Shown here: positions 33,536 through 39,564 of the stretch, one piece after another
How positions within the stretch are numbered: the first letter of the stretch is position 1
How the letters are laid out: every line of letters starts with the position of its first letter
NCBI GenBank assembly: GCA_937960715.1
Contig: CALGOO010000276.1
Coordinates: 1 to 39,564, forward strand
Length of the DNA stretch: 39,564 nt
Direction: 5' to 3'
Source of the DNA: an uncultured Candidatus Competibacteraceae bacterium
Lineage (GTDB): Bacteria > Pseudomonadota > Gammaproteobacteria > Competibacterales > Competibacteraceae
The notes under the pieces: generated by a model
Database searches by the model: none
Told to the model about the DNA's origin: nothing
What the model saw: the letters and a program-made list of their open reading frames with translations, nothing else
Program-made: the position numbers and the translations under genes

Positions 33536-34794
33536 ATGAAAAGCTTGGTGGCATCCTGATTGTGGCCGATAGCGGGATCATAAACGAAACCTTGGTCCAA
33601 ACGCTGTTTTCCCTGACGCAACGGGTGATGATCGTCAATGAAGCCAAACAGGCATTGGCTTTGGCCGAGGCTGGTCCTTTCAATTTGGTCCTATTCGCCG
33701 CACGCCTGCCTGATATGACAGCGCAAGAGTTTTTGAGGCAGATTAAGAACGCCGATAGTGCGAATGCCGTGGCCACCTTAGTGATCGGCGATCCAGATCA
33801 AGATGTCGAATTGGAGCAGTGCTTGCAAGCAGGCGCCGACGATTTCTTGATAACCCCGATTAGCGAAGGGCTGTTGAGAGCGCGCGTGCAATTTGTGCTT
33901 GAGCACAATCGCTTGCGCCATCAGCATGAACCCAGTCTCGAAAATGCGGAACTGCTGAAGATCGAGCACGATATCCAGGTCGCCAGGCGTATTCAGGCTG
34001 GCTTCTTGCCAACCGAGCTACCCAAACCGGGAGGTTGGGATGTTGCCGCGTGTTTCCAGCCCGCGCGCGAGGTGGCTGGTGATTTCTATGATGCCTTCAT
34101 GCTTTCGCAAAACCGCCGCCTCGGTTTCGTGATCGCCGATGTGGTGGACAAGGGAGTGCCCGCCGCTCTGTTCATGGCGCTGGTGCGGAGTTTGACGCGC
34201 GCTTTCGCCCAGCAAAATTATTCGATCAACTGGACTGACATACTTGAGGCGGGCACATCGGCTCAACCGTTTACTCGCAGGCAAACCCGCGCCATCCCCT
34301 CGACCGGAACCATGGCGCTGAAGAACGCGGTGCAACTGACCAATAATTACATCACTGAAAATCATATGCAGGATAACATGTTCGCTACCTTGTTTTTTGG
34401 TATGCTGGACCCTGCGACTGGTCAATTGGCGTACATCAACGCGGGCCACAATCCACCGGTCATCTTTGACGGCAACGGCAACCTCAAGCTTGAACTTAAA
34501 CCGACCAGCATGGCTGTGGGAATGATGCCCGATACCAATTACTCCATTGAATTTGCCCAGATTGATCCAGGTGACTTCATCTTCTGCTATACGGACGGCG
34601 TCACCGAAGCGCGCAATGCCGGCGGTGATTTTTTCATGGAAGACCGTCTTTTCGAACTGCTGGCCCGACCAGGAACGACAGCGCGCGGGCTCGTCGATCA
34701 CGTCTATGCGGCACTACAGGACTTTATGACCGGCGCCGTCCAGTTCGATGATATCACGATGATTGCCGTAGTACGCCAACCTGAAAGGTTTTGA
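33532..34794 (+). CDS. Pseudo-receiver fused to SpoIIE/RsbU-type phosphatase
   Basis: This 420-residue soluble protein begins after a strong GAGGAGG site. Residues 1-128 have the receiver fold (ILIVADSGIINETLVQTLF, QAGADDFLITPI) but lack the phosphorylation chemistry: the phospho-accepting Asp is Ala56 (LVLFAARLPDM), the conserved Lys is Thr108 (LITPI), the Thr/Ser is Gly86, and the acidic pair is reduced to Ala12-Asp13. The PP2C domain (about 150-418) keeps its metal-binding acids: GDFYDAF, IADVVDKGVPAALFM, YTDGVTEA and FDDITMIAV. It should dephosphorylate a STAS protein, with input through binding to the pseudo-receiver rather than phosphorylation. The MinD-like ATPase follows after 43 bp. 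Confidence 0.92.
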   Translation: MNEKLGGILIVADSGIINETLVQTLFSLTQRVMIVNEAKQALALAEAGPFNLVLFAARLPDMTAQEFLRQIKNADSANAVATLVIGDPDQDVELEQCLQAGADDFLITPISEGLLRARVQFVLEHNRLRHQHEPSLENAELLKIEHDIQVARRIQAGFLPTELPKPGGWDVAACFQPAREVAGDFYDAFMLSQNRRLGFVIADVVDKGVPAALFMALVRSLTRAFAQQNYSINWTDILEAGTSAQPFTRRQTRAIPSTGTMALKNAVQLTNNYITENHMQDNMFATLFFGMLDPATGQLAYINAGHNPPVIFDGNGNLKLELKPTSMAVGMMPDTNYSIEFAQIDPGDFIFCYTDGVTEARNAGGDFFMEDRLFELLARPGTTARGLVDHVYAALQDFMTGAVQFDDITMIAVVRQPERF

Positions 34795-34837
34795 TCTACC
34801 CTGACAAGCGTCAAGTAAAAATCCAGGTAAAGAAACC

Positions 34838-35593
34838 ATGCCCAAGGTTATCTCGGTTCACTCCTTTCGTGGCGGTACGGGAAAATCAAACACGACGGCC
34901 AACATAGCCGCGCTTCTAGCCGAGCAGGGAATGCGAGTCGGCGTGGTCGACACCGATATCTTGTCGCCAGGCATTCATGTGCTTTTCGGTCTTGTGGAAG
35001 AAAAAATGGTGCATAGCCTCAATGATTATCTGTGGGGCTCTTGCAATGTGGAAGACGCAGCGATCGATATAACCGCCAATCTGGGTGATTCCGTCAAGGG
35101 TAAAGTCTATCTTATCCCTTCCAGCATGAAGACCGGCGACATCGCTCGCATCCTGCGGGAAGGCTATGACGTTGGCCTGCTGAATGACGGTTATGAACGC
35201 CTGATCAAGCAACTCAATCTCGACTTTCTCCTCATCGACACCCACCCAGGTCTGAATGAGGAAACGTTGTTGTCGATTGCGATTTCGGACGTGCTGATCA
35301 TCGTCATGCGCCCCGACGCGCAAGATTTTCAGGGAACGGCTGTCACTGTCGAAGTGGCCCGCCAATTAAGCGTGCCGCTCATGCTATTAGTGGTCAACAA
35401 GACACCGCAAATTTTCGACAGTCAAATGGTCAAGAAACGGGTCGAAAACTCCCTGCGATGCGAGGTGGCGGCTATTTTGCCGCATAGCGATGAAATGATG
35501 GCGTTGGCCAGCGAAGGGGTGTTCGTCATGAAATATCCCGATCATCCCATGGTGCGCATGTTAAAGAAAGTTCTCGATTACTTTCAAAAGTAA
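34838..35593 (+). CDS. MinD/ParA-like ATPase
   Basis: This 251-residue P-loop ATPase of the MinD/ParA/CpaE group has Walker A SFRGGTGKSNTTANIA at residues 9-24, where the signature Lys of the deviant motif is Arg11. The second motif is VVDTDILSPGIHVLF and the Walker B-like motif is FLLIDTHPGLNEE. The end (MVRMLKKVLDYFQK) is a short amphipathic helix that might bind membrane, as in MinD. There is no partner gene of the Min or Par type. Its position after the pseudo-receiver phosphatase, and opposite the cyclase-FHA gene, suggests a role in placing or switching the signalling proteins, as CpaE-like proteins with receiver domains do. Confidence 0.88.
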   Translation: MPKVISVHSFRGGTGKSNTTANIAALLAEQGMRVGVVDTDILSPGIHVLFGLVEEKMVHSLNDYLWGSCNVEDAAIDITANLGDSVKGKVYLIPSSMKTGDIARILREGYDVGLLNDGYERLIKQLNLDFLLIDTHPGLNEETLLSIAISDVLIIVMRPDAQDFQGTAVTVEVARQLSVPLMLLVVNKTPQIFDSQMVKKRVENSLRCEVAAILPHSDEMMALASEGVFVMKYPDHPMVRMLKKVLDYFQK

Positions 35594-35676
35594 TCCGTTG
35601 CACCATGCCATGGATGCCCGCATGTCCTGGGTCATGGCCCAATCACCCACCTTGCAGTATCGCTGAGTAAACTGTC

Positions 35677-36789
35677 TTAGTGAGATCGCTCGGCGCGTAA
35701 TCGACTCGCCAGCGTGTTGATGCGCTTGAAATACTCCGATTCCAGGATTTCGCCGACTTGTCTCGCGCAGTCGGCGTGGTCGATTTCGATATGAATGTCC
35801 TGATTCTGCTTCTTCAGCTCATGTTCGCGCGCATAAACCTCCTGGGCATTTTGAATGACCGAATAGCGAATGATATCGGGATCCTGCTCGGAAACGATTG
35901 GAGCTAGAAAGATAATTCCCCGATCGTGCAGGGTGAATTCCTCACGTCGAAGGAAGATACGCGCGCCATTCTCCAGCAGCAAATGAGTACCATTGGCGCT
36001 CTGGTCCACCAGAATGAATTTGCCTTGGCGAAACTCGATGGTGGCATGACTGCGGGATACCTGTTCTCGACTCACCACCAGGTCATTGCCGGCGCCGCGC
36101 CCAATCTTGAATACCCGATGATCGGGCATCAGTTCGATGCTTTTACCGCGATATTCCAAAAACAACCGCGCGAACAGCAACTTCATCAATGCTTCCTGGT
36201 AGATGACTACCTGGGTCTGACTGGTGGAGTCGCGCCAGATGATCTCGGTGATTTCCATCTCGCCCTGTTTGCCCGGCACCCACGACTGACCGAGATCGCG
36301 AGCCATTTGCCCAAGATCGGCGGGTAGCAACCCGGCCGTTTCCTGGGTGGTGATAATTTGATCGGCCTTGGCCAAGGTAAACATCCGAACGGCGACATTG
36401 ACCGCGTCACCGAAAACCTTGTCTTCCTCCACGAGCACCTGACCGTGATGCAGGCCGATCTTGACGGAGATGTTCAGGCCGATCAGCGCCGAATCGTCCT
36501 TGAGACCCCGCTGCATTTCACAGGCGGCGCGAACCGCCCGTTCCGGATCCGGAAAACAGCTCATGATTTCATCGCCGGCCGCCTTGACTACAACCCCTCC
36601 CTGAGCCCCAATCTTAGCGGTGAGCACGCCCAACACCCGCATCTCGATCTGCCGTCCGCGCTGGGCGCCATACTTTTCGAACAATCGACTGCCGCCGCCG
36701 TCCGCGAACAGCACGGTTGCCGATACTTGTCGGGGCGATGCAGACCGATCATTGGTTTTGGACAGCAAGCGGCCAAGATTCAGTTTCAT
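35677..36789 (-). CDS. Class III adenylate cyclase with FHA domain and conserved helical tail
   Basis: In this 370-residue soluble protein the cyclase domain (about 20-190) keeps both metal-binding Asp (Asp30 in LFADGGG, Asp73 in AAGDEIM), the adenine-selecting Lys69 and Asp128, and the transition-state Asn131 and Arg135 (FGDAVNVAVRM), so it should make cAMP. The FHA domain (about 205-295) has FKIGRGAGNDLVV, VSRSHATIEF and DQSANGTHLL, the phosphothreonine-binding residues. Residues 310-370 form a charged helix with HIEID and QVGEILESEYFKR, shared with the sensor at 8256. A GTG at 36792 directly precedes the chosen ATG. It converges on the MinD-like gene with an 83-bp gap. Confidence 0.92.
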   Translation of the reverse strand: MKLNLGRLLSKTNDRSASPRQVSATVLFADGGGSRLFEKYGAQRGRQIEMRVLGVLTAKIGAQGGVVVKAAGDEIMSCFPDPERAVRAACEMQRGLKDDSALIGLNISVKIGLHHGQVLVEEDKVFGDAVNVAVRMFTLAKADQIITTQETAGLLPADLGQMARDLGQSWVPGKQGEMEITEIIWRDSTSQTQVVIYQEALMKLLFARLFLEYRGKSIELMPDHRVFKIGRGAGNDLVVSREQVSRSHATIEFRQGKFILVDQSANGTHLLLENGARIFLRREEFTLHDRGIIFLAPIVSEQDPDIIRYSVIQNAQEVYAREHELKKQNQDIHIEIDHADCARQVGEILESEYFKRINTLASRLRAERSH

Positions 36790-36838
36790 CACCTGATCCC
36801 AAATGAATTCGCCGGCTGCAATCGACTTGGAGAACCCC

Positions 36839-37837
36839 TTAGAAGGGTTTGACCAAGGTCAAGGTGGTTATCGATCCTTCGGAACGATCCTTGGCGCCAA
36901 ATTCGCGCCAGTGACGCAACTGGAAACCGAAACCGTACTCGGGAAAGAAATTTTGGATCTCCGGGCCAATGCCGAACACTCGATCATGGACATTGGCGTC
37001 ATACTGGATATCGGATCCTGTATCGCCGGTGACTTGCCATTGGGCGTAACCGGAGATACCTACGATCAGAGCGCCGAAGCTTTTGCCCAAGCCCCACTCC
37101 ACCGAGACATCGTTTCCTGGGGTGATATCCACATACTGGCGCTTGCTGTGAACCTCGTAGCGAGCCAGAAAAGAGGCCGACCAAGTACGCTCCCGGTCAA
37201 AAAACCAGGTGCCGGCCACGATGGGATAATGAGTCCAGAAATCCTTGCCCGGTTGCGCTGGCTGCTGGTCGTCCCGATCGCCGGTGGGCGCGAACAGACC
37301 GTAGCCGACGCCGAAATCCCACTGCGGACCACGCCATTCCAGCACCAGGGGTTCCAGGTTCACATCGCCCAGACCGAAGTCGGAATCGTCGATCCCGAAG
37401 CTGTCGATCCGAACACTACGGTACACTAGCGGTACGGCCACATTCCAACTGAATTCCGCGCCCAGGAATTTGATTTGGGTGACATGGATGACTCGATGGA
37501 CGTTGGCGAATGCCTTGGCTTTGAAACCCAGGGGCTTGCCGTCGGGGGCCAGCGCGGTATGGCCGGCGCTGTTTTTCAGTTGGTCGGCTTCGTAGAACAG
37601 ATTGTACATCAGATAGTAAAGGCCCGGACCTGGCACGCTGCCCGCCAGGATACCGGAAGTGCCGTTGGGATAGTGGTTGGTCTCCTGCGCCGTGGCCGAC
37701 AACCCACAAGCCATCAGGAACAAGACGACGGCGCCGAGCAACCCGGATTGACGATCCGCAATCGCGCTTGGTGATTCGCGCCGCGACGCATCCTTGACCG
37801 CCCCATGGACTGAATAAAGAGCAATGGTTTGATTCAT
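36839..37837 (-). CDS. Outer-membrane protein of the phenol-degradation MetA (SphA-like) type
   Basis: This 332-residue protein has a long N-terminal leader and a hydrophobic signal (LLGAVVLFLMACGLSATAQ), then ETNHYPNGTSGILAGSVPGPGLYYLMYNLFY, a typical start for the Phenol_MetA_deg outer-membrane family. Aromatic strands follow (WDFGVGYGLFAPTGDRD, FWTHYPIVAGTWFFD, WSASFLARYEVHSKRQYVDITPGNDVSVEWGLGKSFG) up to the C-terminal Phe (LTLVKPF). Members are thought to be channels for hydrophobic compounds. About 30 residues precede the signal core, more than usual, and no better start is seen. It is transcribed in the same direction as the cyclase gene but 46 bp ahead of it; the functional link is unclear. 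Confidence 0.85.
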   Translation of the reverse strand: MNQTIALYSVHGAVKDASRRESPSAIADRQSGLLGAVVLFLMACGLSATAQETNHYPNGTSGILAGSVPGPGLYYLMYNLFYEADQLKNSAGHTALAPDGKPLGFKAKAFANVHRVIHVTQIKFLGAEFSWNVAVPLVYRSVRIDSFGIDDSDFGLGDVNLEPLVLEWRGPQWDFGVGYGLFAPTGDRDDQQPAQPGKDFWTHYPIVAGTWFFDRERTWSASFLARYEVHSKRQYVDITPGNDVSVEWGLGKSFGALIVGISGYAQWQVTGDTGSDIQYDANVHDRVFGIGPEIQNFFPEYGFGFQLRHWREFGAKDRSEGSITTLTLVKPF

Positions 37838-38140
37838 AAAGTCATATCCGGCAACTTACGCTTTATCCTGGTACTGGAAATTTCAGACTTTGCGCCCACA
37901 TTCTGGTCCCCATCCAGGCCGATGGCGTCGACCAAACGTATAGCCCAAAAAACCGAGCAAAACAATAGGTCATTGATGGATGGCGGGATCGCCGCGCCCG
38001 ATCTTTCCCACCGCTTCGCTCGACCCGACACTATGCGGACTCGTTCCATCCGCTCATTCTCAGCCGTGGTCATAATGCCCAAGCCCGGCATTTCTGCTAC
38101 CATGCGCCGCATTTCAGCGCAGTCATGAAGGAAGTCGAAA
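37838..38140. promoter_or_regulatory. Divergent promoter region upstream of serC
   Basis: This 303-bp spacer lies between the outer-membrane protein gene (minus) and serC (plus). It should carry both promoters. Small open frames cross it in both directions, but none shows family features or a good ribosome-binding site. No strong palindrome was noticed. Confidence 0.4.
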
Positions 38141-39220
38141 ATGCCACGCCCATACAATTTTAGCGCGGGTCCCGCCATGCTGCCCGAGGCGGTTCTGGAA
38201 CAGGCCAAGGCCGAAATGCTGGATTGGCGCGGTTCCGGCATGTCCGTGATGGAAATGAGTCATCGCGGCAAGGAGTTCGTCGCCATCGCCGAACAGGCCG
38301 AGGCGGATCTACGCGAACTGCTTGGTGTCCCCACGAATTACAAGGCGCTGTTCCTGCAAGGCGGTGCCTCCAGCCAGTTCGCGATGGTGCCGATGAACCT
38401 GCTGCGCGGCAAGGCGAAGGCGGATTACCTCAACACCGGACAGTGGTCGAAAAAGGCGATTTCCGAGGCCAAGAAATTTTGTCAGGTCAACGTCGTCGCC
38501 AGCTCCGAAGCGGTCAACTTCACCACCGTTCCGACTCGCGATACCTGGAAGTGCGATCCCGATGCCGCTTACCTGCACTACACGCCGAACGAAACGATCA
38601 ACGGCGTCGAAATGCACGAAATTCCCGAGGTGGGCGTGCCGCTGGCGGTGGATGTGTCGTCCACCTTGTTGTCTCGACCGTTGGACGTAAGCAAATTTGG
38701 GGTGATTTACGCCGGCGCCCAGAAAAACATCGGTCCCGCCGGTTTGACCATCGTCATCGTCCGCGAGGATTTGATGGGCCAGACCGTTGCGGGCGCGCCG
38801 ACCATGCTCGACTACGCCGCCATGGCCAAGGAAGGGTCGATGTACAACACGCCGCCGACCTATGCCTGGTACATCGCCGGGCTGGTCTTCCAATGGCTGA
38901 AGGCGCAGGGCGGGCTGACGGCGATGGCCGAACGCAACCAGGCCAAGGCCGAGTTGCTGTACAAGGCCATCGACGAATCCGGCTTCTACAAGAATCCGGT
39001 CGATCCGGCTTATCGCTCGTGGATGAACGTGCCGTTCACCCTGCCCGACGAAGCGATGGACAAGCCGTTCCTGGCCGAAGCCAAGAGCGCCGGCCTGCTG
39101 ACCCTGGCTGGTCACCGCTCGGTTGGCGGGATGCGCGCCAGCATCTACAACGCCATACCGCTGGAAGGCGTCAAGGCGCTGGTGGACTTCATGGCCGATT
39201 TCCAGAAACGGCGCGGCTGA
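38141..39220 (+). CDS. serC: Phosphoserine aminotransferase
   Basis: This 359-residue PLP enzyme of serine (and pyridoxal phosphate) synthesis converts 3-phosphohydroxypyruvate to phosphoserine. The start YNFSAGPAMLPEAVLEQA, then SVMEMSHRGKEF, FLQGGASSQFAMVPMNL, the PLP Lys195 in YAGAQKNIGPAG, and the end GHRSVGGMRASIYNAIP are all classical. Length is standard. AAGGAAG precedes the ATG. The next gene, serA, encodes the preceding pathway step. Confidence 0.98.
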   Translation: MPRPYNFSAGPAMLPEAVLEQAKAEMLDWRGSGMSVMEMSHRGKEFVAIAEQAEADLRELLGVPTNYKALFLQGGASSQFAMVPMNLLRGKAKADYLNTGQWSKKAISEAKKFCQVNVVASSEAVNFTTVPTRDTWKCDPDAAYLHYTPNETINGVEMHEIPEVGVPLAVDVSSTLLSRPLDVSKFGVIYAGAQKNIGPAGLTIVIVREDLMGQTVAGAPTMLDYAAMAKEGSMYNTPPTYAWYIAGLVFQWLKAQGGLTAMAERNQAKAELLYKAIDESGFYKNPVDPAYRSWMNVPFTLPDEAMDKPFLAEAKSAGLLTLAGHRSVGGMRASIYNAIPLEGVKALVDFMADFQKRRG

Positions 39221-39236
39221 TCGCCCCCACCCCTAT

Positions 39237-39255
39237 CCTCCCCCACGAGGGGAGG
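39237..39255 (+). other. Hairpin between serC and serA
   Basis: CCTCCCC and GGGGAGG pair in a 7-bp stem around a 5-base loop in the 67-bp spacer. This C-rich/G-rich form resembles dispersed extragenic palindromes in some proteobacteria and could also be a processing or attenuation site. Confidence 0.4.
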
Positions 39256-39287
39256 GCGCGTTTCCTACCCAACCCGATTCGAAGACG

Positions 39288-39564
39288 ATGTACAAGATCC
39301 TGACTCTGAACAACATCAGCGTTTCCGGCTTGGAGCGCCTCCCCCGGGACCGCTACGAGATCGCTTCCGAGATTCAAAATCCCGACGCCGTGCTGCTGCG
39401 TTCCTTCAGCATGCATGACTGGCCGATTCCCGCCAGCCTCAAGGCGGTGGGCCGCGCCGGTGCCGGCGTCAACAACATCCCCGTACCCCAGATGACCGCC
39501 AAAGGGATTTGCGTGTTCAACGCGCCCGGCGCCAACGCCAACGCCGTCAAGGAGCTGGTCATCG
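39288..39564 (+). CDS. serA: D-3-phosphoglycerate dehydrogenase (3' end outside window)
   Basis: The first 92 residues of SerA, the NAD-dependent first enzyme of serine synthesis, are visible: MYKILTLNNISVSGLERLP, then DAVLLRSFSMHDWPIP, LKAVGRAGAGVNNIPVPQMTAKGICVFNAPGANANAVKELVI. GRAGAGVNNIP and FNAPGANANAVKEL are typical of the group that matches human-like and some bacterial short SerA enzymes. The gene is open to the window edge. It follows serC, and the two probably share a transcript despite the hairpin between them. Confidence 0.95.
   Translation, partial: MYKILTLNNISVSGLERLPRDRYEIASEIQNPDAVLLRSFSMHDWPIPASLKAVGRAGAGVNNIPVPQMTAKGICVFNAPGANANAVKELVI

Noticed and set aside
37829..38128. 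99-codon frame in the serC upstream region
   Set aside because: No ribosome-binding site or family match, and it occupies the only place for two divergent promoters.

Overview
The window is a G+C-rich piece of chromosome from a Gram-negative bacterium. Two proteins look like outer-membrane barrels, there are Sec signal peptides, and the housekeeping genes (suf, serC, serA, a prolyl-tRNA deacylase) read as proteobacterial, most likely gammaproteobacterial. A glycogen-storing lineage would fit the glycogen debranching enzyme, but that is only a guess. I see no tRNA, rRNA, CRISPR array, complete transposase or prophage.

Layout. (1) 1-6573: Fe-S cluster assembly operon sufB-sufC-sufD-sufS-sufU-sufT, with sufB cut by the window edge. 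It is split between sufB and sufC by about 1.4 kb of accessory DNA holding an A+T-rich HEPN-like gene and a RelE/ParE-type toxin-antitoxin pair. (2) 6574-8255: a small Lys-rich CxxC protein, a 113-bp IS66-like MITE with an intact 8-bp target duplication, and an EamA-family permease on the minus strand. (3) 8256-16921: a Cache-HAMP-GAF membrane sensor, a prolyl-tRNA deacylase, then a minus-strand operon of methyltransferase, solute-binding/permease fusion, permease, second solute-binding protein and membrane-bound SpoIIE/RsbU-type phosphatase. No ABC ATPase is encoded there. (4) 17386-30671: an outer-membrane barrel, then a long plus-strand run of oxidoreductases and sugar or alpha-keto-acid enzymes (aldo/keto reductase, GMC oxidoreductase, N-acylglucosamine 2-epimerase-like barrel, glycogen debranching enzyme, two DJ-1/PfpI proteins, a benzoylformate-decarboxylase-like ThDP enzyme, two NTF2-like proteins, a VOC protein). 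Inside or at the end of this run lie three STAS anti-sigma-antagonist-like proteins and one RsbW/SpoIIAB-like kinase. (5) 31203-36789: an odd CDF transporter, a secreted double NTF2-like protein, a pseudo-receiver/SpoIIE phosphatase, a MinD-like ATPase, and an adenylate cyclase-FHA protein. (6) 36839-39564: an outer-membrane protein of phenol-degradation MetA type, serC and the start of serA.

How it may work together (inference). The window holds most parts of a partner-switching circuit: two SpoIIE phosphatases with different sensory inputs, three STAS proteins each keeping the phosphorylatable Ser, and one HATPase anti-sigma-type kinase. It has no sigma factor, and the STAS/kinase genes are embedded among metabolic enzymes. 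The Cache-GAF sensor and the cyclase-FHA protein share an almost identical C-terminal helical tail, which suggests a common docking partner. The strongest candidates for an undescribed system are the metabolic operon wired to partner switching, the ATPase-less ABC-like membrane receptor ending in a SpoIIE phosphatase, and the shared tail.
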